A stretch of 64,000 bases of DNA from SHWB01 sp050246875 (GCA_050246875.1 JBFWVF010000012.1:54510-118509), one strand, 5' to 3'. Positions 32,610 to 42,567 are shown, counted from the stretch's first letter. Notes: generated from the letters alone by a model not told the origin. A program made the numbers and translations.

Positions 32610-33722
32610 ATGAGACAGACCGACACCACGCGCGGCCGGAAACGGGCGACGGCGCTCCCGCGCCGCATCACATGCGCCATCGCCGCGGCGGCGGCGCTCG
32701 CACTGGCCTCGCCGACTCAAGCGGGGCCGGCGCCGCAGAAACTGCGTCTCACCGTCGTCGCGGGCGCGCCGGCGGCGAGCGCCGCCGTGCGTCAACTGGT
32801 CGACACCCTCGCCGCCGAAACCGACCGGCGGCTGGCGGCGACCAAGGGGGCGCCCCGGCTTGAATGGGTACATCGGCCGGACGGCCAGATCGCGCGCGCG
32901 GCCGGCGTGCTCGAAGCCGTCGAGGACGGCCTGGCCGATATCGGCCTCGTGCCGCTGCTCGACGAGGCCGAACGCCTGCCGCTGCAACTGGTCGCCTGGG
33001 CCGCACCGTTCGGCCCGGTCGACTGCCGCACCCAGGCCCAGATCCAGGACCAGTTGCACGCCGGCCAGCCGGCCATGCGCGATGCGTGGTCCGCCGCCGG
33101 CCAGACCTATCTCGCCAGCGCCGTCGTCGACAGCCTCAACCTGCTGACCACGCGCCGGCTGGCGACGCCGGCCGACCTCGCCGGCCTGCGCCTCGTCGCC
33201 CGCGCGCCGGTGGCTCGCTGGTTCGACGGGGTCGGCGTGAAGATCTTTCCGCTCACCGGACGGCAGGCGCGCGCCAGCATCGCCGACGGACTGGTCGACG
33301 GCATCGTTGCCGAGACGACCTACATCCGCAGCTTCGACCTGCAGGACAAGGCCGGCAACCTGACGCGGCTCGACTTCGGCGCCATGCCGGTCGCCGCCCT
33401 CACGATCGCCACCGGGCGTCTCGCCGACCTGCCGCCCGTGGTCGCCGAGGCACTGCGGGCCGCCGCCGACGACTACGCGACGGCCGTGGCCGACCTCCAT
33501 TGCCGGCGCGCCGGCGAGGACCGCGAGGCCATGCGCCTCGACCTGCGCGAACCGACCCGCGCCGAGCGCACCGCCTGGGCCGCCGCCCTGGCCCCGGTGG
33601 CGCAGGACTGGGCGAAGGGCCTCGCCGCGCGCGGCCTGCCGGCCGGCGAGGTGCTCGCCGCCTACATGACGGCCCTGCGCGACCGCAATCTGCTCATCCC
33701 GCGCGCCTGGGACGCGCCCTGA
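32610..33722 (+). CDS. TRAP-type (DctP-like) substrate-binding protein
   Basis: 370 residues from ATG 32610. A signal peptide (CAIAAAAALALASPTQA) is followed by a periplasmic binding fold with the DctP pattern: LEAVEDGLADIGLVPLLDEA, LRLVARAPVARWFDGVGVK and QARASIADGLVDGIVAETT. It would bind an organic acid for a TRAP transporter, but no membrane subunits (DctQ/M) are in the window, so it is an orphan or works with distant partners. The TauD-like gene follows after 51 nt. Confidence 0.78.
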   Translation: MRQTDTTRGRKRATALPRRITCAIAAAAALALASPTQAGPAPQKLRLTVVAGAPAASAAVRQLVDTLAAETDRRLAATKGAPRLEWVHRPDGQIARAAGVLEAVEDGLADIGLVPLLDEAERLPLQLVAWAAPFGPVDCRTQAQIQDQLHAGQPAMRDAWSAAGQTYLASAVVDSLNLLTTRRLATPADLAGLRLVARAPVARWFDGVGVKIFPLTGRQARASIADGLVDGIVAETTYIRSFDLQDKAGNLTRLDFGAMPVAALTIATGRLADLPPVVAEALRAAADDYATAVADLHCRRAGEDREAMRLDLREPTRAERTAWAAALAPVAQDWAKGLAARGLPAGEVLAAYMTALRDRNLLIPRAWDAP

Positions 33723-33773
33723 CCCCTTGCGCCGCGCCACGCAAGGCGCCGGAATGGGGGACGGAGGTTGGCG

Positions 33774-34631
33774 ATGGCGAGGATTGTACCGGGCGGCGGT
33801 GCGCTCGGCGCGCGGATCGAGGACATCGACCTGTCGCAGCCCCTGGGCGATGCCGACATCGCCGCCCTGCGAGCGGCGCTCGGCGCCTACGGCGTATTGC
33901 ATGTCCCCGGCCAGTCGCTGGAGCCCGCCGCGCACAGGGCCTTCGCCGCGCGCTTCGGGCCGCTCGAGATCAATGTCGCCGGCAGCCATCAGGTGCCCGG
34001 CGTCCCCGAGATCATGGTGCTGTCCAACATCGTCGTGGACGGCAGGCCGATCGGCTTCGCCGACGCCGGGCAGGGCTGGCACACCGACCTGTCCTACAGC
34101 CGGACCCTGGCCCTGGCCAACGTGCTGCACGCGGTGACGGTGCCACGGGCGCACGGCCGGCCGCTCGGCAACACCGAGTTCGCCAACATGCAGGCCGCCG
34201 CCGCCGACCTACCGCCCGACATCCGCGCGCGCATCGGGGGCCGCACGGCGACGCACGATTTCGCGAAGTTCTGGGACATGATGCGGGCCGAGAAGGGCAG
34301 CACGCGGCCGCCCCTCACGCCAGCACAGCGCGCGACGAAGCCGCCGGTGTCCCACCCGATCCTCCTGACGCACCCGATTACCGGCCGCGAGGTGATGTTC
34401 GCCGATCCCGGCTACACGGTGCGGATCGACGGCATGGAACGGGACGAGAGCGACGCCCTGCTCGACATCCTGTTCGCCCACCAGCTTCAGGCGAAATACC
34501 GCCACGTCCATCACTGGAACGAGGGCGACGTGCTGCTGATCGACACCATCGGCACCCTGCACAACGCCGTCGCCGACTACGGCCCCGACCAGCCGCGCCT
34601 GCTGCGCCGCTGCCAGGTGCTGGCGGCGTAG
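33774..34631 (+). CDS. TauD/TfdA-family Fe(II)/2-oxoglutarate dioxygenase
   Basis: 285 residues from ATG 33774, with GGAGG 6 nt upstream. Iron ligands: His-x-Asp in GWHTDLSYSR and the distal His in GTLHNAVADYG. The 2-oxoglutarate Arg is probably in PRLLRRCQV at the C-terminus. The family hydroxylates sulfonates, phenoxyacetates, carnitine precursors and similar compounds; the substrate here is unknown. It converges on the CoxL-like gene, 5 nt apart. Confidence 0.88.
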   Translation: MARIVPGGGALGARIEDIDLSQPLGDADIAALRAALGAYGVLHVPGQSLEPAAHRAFAARFGPLEINVAGSHQVPGVPEIMVLSNIVVDGRPIGFADAGQGWHTDLSYSRTLALANVLHAVTVPRAHGRPLGNTEFANMQAAAADLPPDIRARIGGRTATHDFAKFWDMMRAEKGSTRPPLTPAQRATKPPVSHPILLTHPITGREVMFADPGYTVRIDGMERDESDALLDILFAHQLQAKYRHVHHWNEGDVLLIDTIGTLHNAVADYGPDQPRLLRRCQVLAA

Positions 34632-34636
34632 CCGCC

Positions 34637-36961
34637 TTACGCCGCCGCCAGCGCCGCCCAGACGTGTTGCGGCGTGGCCGGCGCATCGATGTGCGTGATG
34701 CCGCGCGCCGCCAGCGCGTCGCAGATGGCGTTCATCGCCGCCGGCAGGGCGCCGGTCGTGCCGGCCTCGCCCGCGCCCTTCACGCCGAGCGGGTTGGTGC
34801 GGCACGGCACCGGATGGAAGGCCAGCCGCATCGGCGGCATGTCGGTCGCCCGCGGCATCTGGTAGTCCATGAACGAGCCGGTCACGAGCTGGCCGTCGCC
34901 GTCGTAGACGCAGTGCTCGCCGAGGCACTGGCCGAGCCCCTGGGCGACGCCGCCGTGCACCTGACCGTGCACGATCATCGGATTGACGACCACGCCGCAA
35001 TCGTCGACCGCGATGTAGTTGACCACCGCAGTCACGCCGGTCGACGGATCGATCTCGACCTCGCAGATGTGGCAGCCGTTGGGGAAGGTTTGCTCCGGCG
35101 CCTTGTATTCTTCCTTCGAGTCGAGGCCGCCCGGCGCCTCGTCGGCGAGGCCGCCGCGACGGCGCAGCGCCTTTGCCAGTTCAAGCACGGGAATGGCGCG
35201 GTCGGTGCCGGCGACGCGGAAGACGCCGTCGGCGAACTCGATGTCGGCCGAGGCCGCCTCGAGCACCTCGCCGGCGCCGGCGCGCCCCTTCTCGATCACC
35301 GCGTCGACGGTGGTGGCGATGGCGCAGCCGGCCATGAACATCGACCGTGAGGCGACCGAGGCGAGGCCGACCGGCACCACGTCGCTGTCGCCTTCGACGA
35401 TGCGGATGGACTCGAAAGGCACGCCGAGGCGGTCAGCGACAACCTGGGCGAAGGCGGTGGCGTGGCCCTGACCGTTCGACTGCGCCGCCGTCGCCACCCG
35501 CACGGTGCCGTCGCCGGCGAAGCGGATTTCCGTCGTCTCGGTGAGAAAGGCGCCCGCAGTTTCGAGGAACATGGCGAGGCCGATGCCGCGCAGCCTGCCG
35601 GCCTTCGCCGCCTCGGCGCGGCGCGCTTCAAAGCCCTTCCAGTCGGCGAGGTCGAGCGCGCGGTTGAGCATCGGATTGAAGTCGCCGCTGTCGAGCAGTG
35701 GGCCGATCGGCGTCTTGTAGGGGAAGGCCGACGGCACGATGAAGTTGCGCCGCCGCAGTTCCAGCCGGTCGATGCCGGTGACGCGCGCCGCCTCGTCGAC
35801 GAGGCGCTCGACGATGTAGGCGGCCTCCGGCCGTCCGGCGCCGCGATACGGGCCGATCGGCGCCGTGTTGGTGTAGACGCAGCGCACGCGGTAGCTGATG
35901 GCCGGCGTGGTGTAGACCGAGGGCAGGCAGTTGGCGACGTTGCGCGTCGGCACCGCCGTGCCGTGCGCCGACAGGTAGGCGCCCATGGCCGCCACGTGGT
36001 CCACGCGCAACGCGAGGAAGCGGCCGTCGCGGTCGAGCGCCAGTTCGCCGTCGATGACGCCGTCGCGCGCCGCGTTGTCGGCGAGGAAGGTCTCGGCGCG
36101 CGTGCCGCGCCACTTCACGGGGCGCCCCAGCGCCTTCGCCGCGAACAGGATCACCGCGTACTCGGGATAGGCCTGCGTCTTGATGCCGAAGCCGCCGCCG
36201 ACGTCGTTGGTGATGACATGAAGCTTGTCCGGCGTCACCTTCAGCACCGGCTCGGCCAGCATCGCCTTGACCACCGAGACGCCCTGCGAGCCGGTGTGGA
36301 GCGTGTAGCGGCCGCTGCCGGCGTCGTAGGCGGCGAGCGCGCTGCGCGGCTCCATCGGATTGCCGACGAGGCGGTTGTTGGCGAGACGCAGCTTCACCAC
36401 ATGCGCGGCGCCGGCCATCGCCTTGTCGACGGCGGCGAAGTCGCCGGCCCGCCAGTCGAGCGCGACGTTGTCGGGCGCGTGCTCCCACAGCACCGGCGCG
36501 CCGTCGGCGACCGCCTCGGCTGGATCGACCACCGCCGGCAGCGCGTCGACGTCGAAGACGATGAGGTCGAGCGCATCCTCGGCCTGCCCCTGGGTTTCGG
36601 CCACGACGATGGCGACCGCTTCGCCGGCGTGTCGCACGCGGCCGCGCGACAGCGCGGGACGCGGCGGCACGGTCAGCGGCCGGCCGTCCCACCACGGCAG
36701 CGGCGCGACATTGGGAATCGGCCCGACGCCCGCGGCGGCGAGGTCCTCGCCCGTCCACACGCCGAGCACGCCCGGCGCCGCCAGCGCGGCGGAAACGTCG
36801 AGGGTGCGGATGTCGCCATGACCGAAAGGCGAGCGCAGGAAGGCGGCATGAACCTGCCCCGGCAGGCTGGTGTCGTCCGAGTAGCGGCCGCCGCCGGCCA
36901 GAAGCCTTGCGTCCTCGACCCGCCGGACGGGCTGGGAAATGCCGAAACTGCCTGCACTCAT
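34637..36961 (-). CDS. Molybdopterin-binding subunit of a xanthine dehydrogenase/CoxL-like hydroxylase, second copy
   Basis: 774 residues, the same length as the copy at 5737-8061. N-terminal GISQPVRRVEDARLLAGGGR, middle GPYRGAGRPEAAYIVERL, C-terminal GVKGAGEAGTTGALPA with the catalytic Glu. It is a form-II-like Mo hydroxylase large subunit for aromatic or heterocyclic substrates. The medium FAD and small Fe-S subunits are not next to it. The neighbouring ACMSD-like amidohydrolases start divergently at 37135, so a shared ring-degradation route is conceivable. Confidence 0.88.
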   Translation of the reverse strand: MSAGSFGISQPVRRVEDARLLAGGGRYSDDTSLPGQVHAAFLRSPFGHGDIRTLDVSAALAAPGVLGVWTGEDLAAAGVGPIPNVAPLPWWDGRPLTVPPRPALSRGRVRHAGEAVAIVVAETQGQAEDALDLIVFDVDALPAVVDPAEAVADGAPVLWEHAPDNVALDWRAGDFAAVDKAMAGAAHVVKLRLANNRLVGNPMEPRSALAAYDAGSGRYTLHTGSQGVSVVKAMLAEPVLKVTPDKLHVITNDVGGGFGIKTQAYPEYAVILFAAKALGRPVKWRGTRAETFLADNAARDGVIDGELALDRDGRFLALRVDHVAAMGAYLSAHGTAVPTRNVANCLPSVYTTPAISYRVRCVYTNTAPIGPYRGAGRPEAAYIVERLVDEAARVTGIDRLELRRRNFIVPSAFPYKTPIGPLLDSGDFNPMLNRALDLADWKGFEARRAEAAKAGRLRGIGLAMFLETAGAFLTETTEIRFAGDGTVRVATAAQSNGQGHATAFAQVVADRLGVPFESIRIVEGDSDVVPVGLASVASRSMFMAGCAIATTVDAVIEKGRAGAGEVLEAASADIEFADGVFRVAGTDRAIPVLELAKALRRRGGLADEAPGGLDSKEEYKAPEQTFPNGCHICEVEIDPSTGVTAVVNYIAVDDCGVVVNPMIVHGQVHGGVAQGLGQCLGEHCVYDGDGQLVTGSFMDYQMPRATDMPPMRLAFHPVPCRTNPLGVKGAGEAGTTGALPAAMNAICDALAARGITHIDAPATPQHVWAALAAA

Positions 36962-37134
36962 GAGAATCCTCCCCGGCCGCGCGGAGTCGGCGCGGCGGCT
37001 AACTTAGCGCAACCGGACCGCCGGTCCAGTGGGCCGGGAGCAGGGTTGGCGGCCGCGGAAACGCGTGTGATAGTCCGCCTCCCTCATCCGCGGCATTCGC
37101 CCGCGCAAGACCAGAAACCGCCGGAGACGCCGAC

Positions 37135-38241
37135 ATGCTGTTTCGCTGCACGCCCTGGGGCCATGACCATGCCCATGCACCCGCCGCCGACAGCGGCCAC
37201 AGCGTGCGCGCCAGGCGCGGCCGCAAGACCCTGACGGTCGACATCCACTGCCACCTGCACGTGCCGGCAGCCGACGTGGTCGTCTCCGGCGATCCCATCT
37301 CGGCCGGGCGCCGGCAGTTCCCGCCGACCAACGATCTGACGACGAAGATCAATACCGAGCAGCAGACGCGCATCCTGCCGCAGCTCACCGACGTCGCCGT
37401 CCGCCTTGCCGACATGGACCGCTGCGGCATCGACATCCAGGCGATCTCGCCGGCGCCGGCGCACTACAACTACGACAAGGACGCCGGCCTCGCGCGCGAC
37501 GCGGCGAAGATCGTCAACGACCGCATCGCCGAGGTCTGCGGCCAGCATCCCGACCGATTCGTCGGCCTCTGCACCCTGCCGTTCCAGAATCCCGACATGG
37601 CCGTCGCCGAACTCGACCGCTGCGTCAGGGACCTCGGCATGCGCGGCGTCGAGATCTCGACCAACATCGCCGGCAAGGACCTGACGCGCGCCGGGTTGGA
37701 AAAGTTCTTCGCCCGCTGCGAGGAGCTGGGCGTGCTGATCTTCATGCACCCGATCGGCACCACCGCCTCGGAGCGCATGCGCGACCACTATTTCATCAAC
37801 ACCATCGGCCATCCGCTGGAATCGGCGCTCGCCGTCGGCTACCTCGTGCACGACGGCTACCTCGAGCGCTATCCCGGCCTGAAGATCTGCATCGCCCATG
37901 GCGGCGGCTACATCCCGGGCTACTGGGGCCGCTTCGACCATCCGTGGAAGTACCGCGACGACTGCCGCGTCAACATCAAGCGGCCGCCGTCGGAGTACAT
38001 CAAGAAGCTCTACTTCGACACCGTCGTATTCGACCGTCACCAGCTCGCCAGCATGGTGTCGCAGTGGGGCGCCGACCACGTCATCATGGGCACCGACTAC
38101 CCCTACGACATGGCCGAGCCCGACCCCGTCGGCTTCGTCGACTCGACCGGCGGCCTGACGGCGGCGCAGCGCGCGGCGATCAAGGGCGGCAACGCGGCCG
38201 CCCTGCTCGGCCTCAATCCGCGCACCGGCAAGCCGGTCTGA
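37135..38241 (+). CDS. ACMSD-like amidohydrolase, copy 1
   Basis: 368 residues. The metal-binding His-x-His is in VDIHCHLHVP, further His ligands are in FMHPIGTT and IAHGGGYIPGYWGRFDHPW, and the final Asp is in GTDYPYDMAEPD. This is the pattern of 2-amino-3-carboxymuconate semialdehyde decarboxylase and related nonhydrolytic decarboxylases of aromatic catabolism. The N-terminal MLFRCTPWGHDHAHAPA is an unusual His-rich leader shared with the next gene, 18 nt downstream. Confidence 0.9.
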   Translation: MLFRCTPWGHDHAHAPAADSGHSVRARRGRKTLTVDIHCHLHVPAADVVVSGDPISAGRRQFPPTNDLTTKINTEQQTRILPQLTDVAVRLADMDRCGIDIQAISPAPAHYNYDKDAGLARDAAKIVNDRIAEVCGQHPDRFVGLCTLPFQNPDMAVAELDRCVRDLGMRGVEISTNIAGKDLTRAGLEKFFARCEELGVLIFMHPIGTTASERMRDHYFINTIGHPLESALAVGYLVHDGYLERYPGLKICIAHGGGYIPGYWGRFDHPWKYRDDCRVNIKRPPSEYIKKLYFDTVVFDRHQLASMVSQWGADHVIMGTDYPYDMAEPDPVGFVDSTGGLTAAQRAAIKGGNAAALLGLNPRTGKPV

Positions 38242-38259
38242 ACGGGGGAGCCGGAAGCC

Positions 38260-39363
38260 ATGACTGCCATGCTCTATCGCTGCGGGCCGCACGCGCACGC
38301 GGCGCCCGCCGAGGGCGGCCACACCGTGCTGACACGGCGCGGCCGCAAGACCCTCGCCGTCGACATCCACTGCCATGTGCATGTGCCGGCGGTGGACGTG
38401 ATGATCGGCACCGACGCCATCAGCATCGGCCGGCACCAGTTGCCGCCGACCGCCGACCTGACGACGCAGATCAACATGGAGCAGCAGCGCCGCGAGCTGC
38501 CACGCCTGACCGATCCGCTGCTGCGTATCCGCGACATGGACCATGACGGCGTCGACATCCAGGCCATCTCGCCGGCGCCGCCGCACTACAACTACGACAA
38601 GGAGCCGGGGCTCGGCCGCGACACCTCGCGCGTCGCCAACGACCGCATCGCCGAGATCGTCGCGGCGCACCCCGACCGCTTCGTCGGCATGTGCACCGTG
38701 CCGCTGCAGGACGCGGACATGGCGGTGGCCGAGCTCGACCGCTGCGTGAAGGACCACGGCATGCGCGGCGTCGAGATCGGCACCAACATCGCCGGCAAGG
38801 AGCTGACGCGCGCCGGGCTGGAAAAGTTCTTCGCCCGCGTCGAGGAGCTGGGCGTGCTGATCTTCATCCATCCGATCGGCACGACGCTGAACGCACGCAT
38901 GCGCGACCACTACTTCGTCAACACCATCGGCCATCCGCTGGAATCGGCGCTCGCCGTCGGCTACCTCGTCCACGACGGCTACCTCAAGCGCCATCCGGGC
39001 CTGAAGATCTGCGTCGCGCACGGCGGCGGCTACGCCTCGCACTACTGGGGCCGCTTCGACCATCCGTGGAAGTACCGCGAGGACTGCCGCACCAACATCG
39101 ACCGGCCGCCGTCGGAGTACATGAAGATGCTGCACTGGGACACGGTCGCCTTCGACCGTCTCCAGCTGCGCCATCTTGTCGAGGCGTGGGGCGCGCAGCG
39201 CGTGCTGCTGGGCACGGACTATCCCTACGACATGGCCGACCCCGATCCCGTCGGCTTCGTCGACAGCGAGGGTGTCCTGTCCGATGCCGAACGGGCGCTG
39301 ATCAAGGGCGGCAACGCCGCCCGCCTGCTCGGCCTCGATCCGAAGACCGGACGCCCGATCTAG
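38260..39363 (+). CDS. ACMSD-like amidohydrolase, copy 2
   Basis: 367 residues from ATG 38260. Same layout as copy 1: MLYRCGPHAHAAPAEGG leader, VDIHCHVHVP, FIHPIGTT, VAHGGGYASHYWGRFDHPW, GTDYPYDMADPD. Clearly a tandem duplicate in one operon. Probable decarboxylase or hydrolase acting on a ring-cleavage product or aromatic acid; having two copies suggests two related substrates or a heteromer, which is inference. Confidence 0.9.
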   Translation: MTAMLYRCGPHAHAAPAEGGHTVLTRRGRKTLAVDIHCHVHVPAVDVMIGTDAISIGRHQLPPTADLTTQINMEQQRRELPRLTDPLLRIRDMDHDGVDIQAISPAPPHYNYDKEPGLGRDTSRVANDRIAEIVAAHPDRFVGMCTVPLQDADMAVAELDRCVKDHGMRGVEIGTNIAGKELTRAGLEKFFARVEELGVLIFIHPIGTTLNARMRDHYFVNTIGHPLESALAVGYLVHDGYLKRHPGLKICVAHGGGYASHYWGRFDHPWKYREDCRTNIDRPPSEYMKMLHWDTVAFDRLQLRHLVEAWGAQRVLLGTDYPYDMADPDPVGFVDSEGVLSDAERALIKGGNAARLLGLDPKTGRPI

Positions 39364-39372
39364 CGCCCCGGT

Positions 39373-40422
39373 CTAGCGTACGGACGGCACGCCGACGCCG
39401 AGCGCCGCCGCCGCCTCGCCGAGCTTCGCCCAGGTGCCGGCGGCGAGCGGCACGCCGTCGCGCCGCCGTGCGGCGACGATGCGGTCGCCACGCTCGCCGG
39501 GCAGCACCGGCCCCTCGGTGCCCGGCAGCGCGGGCAGGCCGTGGATCGCGTCGCCGAGCGCGGCGATCTCCGCGGCCGACGCCGCCGGATCGCCGACCGC
39601 CGAGGGGTCGACGGCGGCGACGACACAGTTCTGGTGGAAGACGCGCGGGCTGCGCTTCGTCAGCGCGTTGACCATCATCGAGTTGGCGACAAGGCCGCCG
39701 GCGAGACACTCGATCATGAACGACAGCGCCGCGCCCTTGTAGCCGCCGAGCGGCTGCAGCATCGCCACCTGGGCCGGATCGTTGGTCGGCCGTCCCTGCG
39801 CGTCGGCGGCCCAGCCGTCGGGAATCGGCCTGCCGGCGTCGCCGGCCTCGCTGACCTTGCCCATGGCCACCGTCGTCGTCGACATGTCGACGGCATGGAC
39901 GCGGCCCTTGCCGGCCGGAATGGCGATGGCGAGCGGGCTCGTCGCCGAGCCGATGCCCTGCGCGTCCGGCCACGCCATCGGCCCGCGCGAGGCGAGCAGC
40001 AGGATGGCGGCGAGGCCCTGCTCGGCGATGTGCCGCGCGTACCAGCCGAGCGGCCCGACATGGGTAAGGTCGCGCGCCTGCACCCAGCCGATGCCGGCGT
40101 CGCGCGCCAGCGCCATCGCCTCCTGGCAGGCGCGCACCATGCCGATCGGCCCGGGCGCGCCGGCGCCGTCGATGACGGCGGTCGCCGCCGTGCTGCGCAC
40201 GAGGCGCGGTTCGGCGGCGGGCACGATGGTGCCGTCGGCGATCCACTCGAGGTAGCGCGGGATGCGCAGCACGCCGTGCGAATCGGTGCCGCGCAGATTG
40301 GCCCAGACCAGCACCTCGGCCCACAGCGCGGCGCGCTTCGCCGGTGTGCCCGCGGCGGCGAGAATGTCGCGTGTGAAGCTCTGGAGCCGGTCGGCCGGAA
40401 TCACCACCTCGTCGTTCGCCAT
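39373..40422 (-). CDS. Malate/L-lactate dehydrogenase-family (Ldh-type) oxidoreductase
   Basis: 349 residues. ANLRGTDSHGVLRIPRYLEW is the hallmark of this NAD(P)-dependent family, followed by DLTHVGPLGWYARH with the active His and ASRGPMAWPD. The family reduces 2-oxo acids, 2,3-diketogulonate or delta-1-piperideine/pyrroline-2-carboxylate. The substrate here cannot be set. It converges on the amidohydrolase gene and is divergent from the alpha/beta hydrolase at 40476. Confidence 0.9.
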   Translation of the reverse strand: MANDEVVIPADRLQSFTRDILAAAGTPAKRAALWAEVLVWANLRGTDSHGVLRIPRYLEWIADGTIVPAAEPRLVRSTAATAVIDGAGAPGPIGMVRACQEAMALARDAGIGWVQARDLTHVGPLGWYARHIAEQGLAAILLLASRGPMAWPDAQGIGSATSPLAIAIPAGKGRVHAVDMSTTTVAMGKVSEAGDAGRPIPDGWAADAQGRPTNDPAQVAMLQPLGGYKGAALSFMIECLAGGLVANSMMVNALTKRSPRVFHQNCVVAAVDPSAVGDPAASAAEIAALGDAIHGLPALPGTEGPVLPGERGDRIVAARRRDGVPLAAGTWAKLGEAAAALGVGVPSVR

Positions 40423-40475
40423 CCCCGCCCCTCCTTGCTAGGCTCGTTGCCGTCGCGGCCTCGCCGGAGCCTAAC

Positions 40476-41354
40476 ATGCAGACGCCGATCAGCTTCACCT
40501 CCGACGGCCTGCGCCTGGCCGGCATCCTGCACCGGCCCGACGATGCCGGCGGCGACGCCAGGCGGCCGGCCTTCCTCGTGCTGCACGGCTTCGGCACCAA
40601 CAAGGACGGCGGCACCTCCGTCGCCGTGGCGCACCTGCTGGAGGAATGGGGCTACGTCGCCCTGCGCTTCGACATGCGCGGCTGCGGCGACAGCGAGGGC
40701 GAGTTCGGTCGCGTCATCTGCCTCGAACAGGTCGAGGACACCAAGAATGCGCTGACCTGGCTCGCCACGCAGCCGGGCGTGGATCCGGATCGCATCGGCG
40801 TCGTCGGCCACAGCTTCGGCGCCGCCGTCGCCGTCTATGCCGGTGGCACCGACACGCGCATCGCCGCCGTGATCTCGTCCTGCGGCTGGGGACACGGCGA
40901 GCGCAAGTTCCGCGGCCAGCACCCGACGCCGGAGGCCTGGAAGCGGTTCACCGACATCCTCGCGGAAGGTCCCAGACACCGCGCACGCACGGGCCGGTCG
41001 CTGATGGTCTCACGCTGGGACATCGTGCCCATTCCCGAGCATCTGCGCGGCAACCTCGCCGCCGGCGCGGTGATGGAGTTTCCCGCCGAGACGGCGCAGT
41101 CGATGATGGATTTCACGGCGGAGAACGTCGTCGGCGCCATCGCGCCGCGCCCGCTGCTGCTGCTGCACGCTGCCAACGATTCGGTGACGCCGACCGAACA
41201 GTCGCTCGGCCTGTTCGCGCACGCCCGGCAGCCCTGCGACCTGATGCTGTTCTCGGACGTCGACCACTTCCCCTTCTCGACGGCCTCGACGCGCGCCCGC
41301 AGCGCCGTGCGCGACTGGCTCGGCACCTACCTGCCGGTGCGGCCGGCGGGCTGA
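40476..41354 (+). CDS. Alpha/beta hydrolase
   Basis: 292 residues from ATG 40476. Nucleophile elbow VVGHSFGAAVAVYAG, oxyanion region FLVLHGFGTNKDGG, acid in LLHAANDSVTPTEQS and His in FSDVDHFPFSTAS. No signal peptide is seen, so probably a cytoplasmic esterase or C-C hydrolase like those of aromatic catabolism. Its stop lies 2 nt before the stop of the convergent luciferase-like gene. Confidence 0.88.
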   Translation: MQTPISFTSDGLRLAGILHRPDDAGGDARRPAFLVLHGFGTNKDGGTSVAVAHLLEEWGYVALRFDMRGCGDSEGEFGRVICLEQVEDTKNALTWLATQPGVDPDRIGVVGHSFGAAVAVYAGGTDTRIAAVISSCGWGHGERKFRGQHPTPEAWKRFTDILAEGPRHRARTGRSLMVSRWDIVPIPEHLRGNLAAGAVMEFPAETAQSMMDFTAENVVGAIAPRPLLLLHAANDSVTPTEQSLGLFAHARQPCDLMLFSDVDHFPFSTASTRARSAVRDWLGTYLPVRPAG

Positions 41355-41356
41355 GG

Positions 41357-42382
41357 TCAAGCCGCCGCCCGGGCCCCCGCGAGGCCGAACTCGCGCGCCA
41401 GCAGCTCGTAGGAGCGCAGCCGCAGGGCCGGGTCGTGGACGATCGTCAGCACGATGATCTCGTCGATCTCGTAGGCCATCGCCAGTGCCTCCAGCCGCGC
41501 CTTCACCGTCGCCGGCGAGCCGGCGATGCGGTTGGCGCGGTTGGCCTCGACGATGGCGCGCTCGCGCGGCGAGTAGTCGTAGGCCAGCGCCTCCTCGACC
41601 GTCGGGTAGGGCCCGTGCTGGCCGAACTGCAGGCGCAGCCGCCACAGGTCGCGGCTGGCGGCGAGCCGCTCGGCCTCCTCGTCGGTCGGCGCGCAGACGA
41701 CGAAGACGCCGATGTTGCCGACCGGTGCCGCGGCCCAGGCCGACGGCTGGAACGCCTCGCGGTAGTGGCGCATCACCGCGTCGCCACCGTGCGGACTGAT
41801 GAAATGCGCGAAGGAGAAGCCCATGCCGAAATGCGCGGCGTAGATGGCGCTCTGGTCGCTCGATCCCAGCACCCACATCTCCGGCGGCCCCTCCGGCGCC
41901 GGCGTCGCGCGCACCTGCGCAAAGGCCTCGGTCACCGGCCGCTCGCCGCGCAGGAAGGCGGCGAGGTCGGCGATGCGGGTGGCGAAGTACTCGATGCCGA
42001 CGGGGTTGCCGTAGGCCAGCGCCGCCGCCGTCACCTGGTCGGAGCCGGGCGCGCGGCCGATGCCGAGGTCGATGCGGCCGGGAAACATCGTCTCCAGCAG
42101 GCGGAAGTTTTCCGCCACCTTGAGCGGGCTGTAGTGCGCCAGCATGACGCCGCCGGAACCGACGCGGATCGTCTCCGTCGCCGCGGCGACGCGGGCGATC
42201 AGCACCTCCGGCGCCGATCCGGCGAAGCCGTCGGTGCCATGATGTTCGGCCAGCCAGTAACGGCCGTAACCGAGCCGTTCCGCCGCCTGCGCGAGGCGCA
42301 CGGTCTCGGCCAGCGCATCGGCCGCGGTACCGCCGGCACGCACCGGCGACTGGTCGAGAACACCCAGCTTCAGTCCAGCCAC
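41357..42382 (-). CDS. Luciferase-like (LLM class) flavin-dependent oxidoreductase
   Basis: 341 residues from GTG 42382, which has GGAGG upstream; an ATG at 42430 would add 16 poorly fitting residues. LGVLDQSPVRAGGTAADAL, RYWLAEHHGTDGFAGSAPE and DLGIGRAPGSDQVT are characteristic of the MsnO8/YhbW branch of bacterial luciferase-like monooxygenases, which use FMNH2 or F420. Substrate unknown. It is followed, in the other direction, by the pseudo-nucleotidase region. Confidence 0.88.
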   Translation of the reverse strand: MAGLKLGVLDQSPVRAGGTAADALAETVRLAQAAERLGYGRYWLAEHHGTDGFAGSAPEVLIARVAAATETIRVGSGGVMLAHYSPLKVAENFRLLETMFPGRIDLGIGRAPGSDQVTAAALAYGNPVGIEYFATRIADLAAFLRGERPVTEAFAQVRATPAPEGPPEMWVLGSSDQSAIYAAHFGMGFSFAHFISPHGGDAVMRHYREAFQPSAWAAAPVGNIGVFVVCAPTDEEAERLAASRDLWRLRLQFGQHGPYPTVEEALAYDYSPRERAIVEANRANRIAGSPATVKARLEALAMAYEIDEIIVLTIVHDPALRLRSYELLAREFGLAGARAAA

Positions 42383-42567
42383 CGCCGGCCTCCGGATCGC
42401 GGAAGGCGGACCATAGCAACCGCCCGCCACATCGGGCCAGCCCGGCGGTCGCCGCGTGGCGTCGCCGGCGCGTGGGCCAGCGACGCGCGAAGGCGGGGAA
42501 ATCCGGGTTTGCCTCGATCCGCCATTTGTCGCACCGTGGCACGCGGCTGCTCCGAAGGGGGGGGACG

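Noticed and set aside
34637..36961. Form I CO dehydrogenase (true CoxL).
   Set aside because: The active-site loop reads PYRGAGRPE, without the Cys of the AYxCSFR motif needed for the Mo-Cu site.
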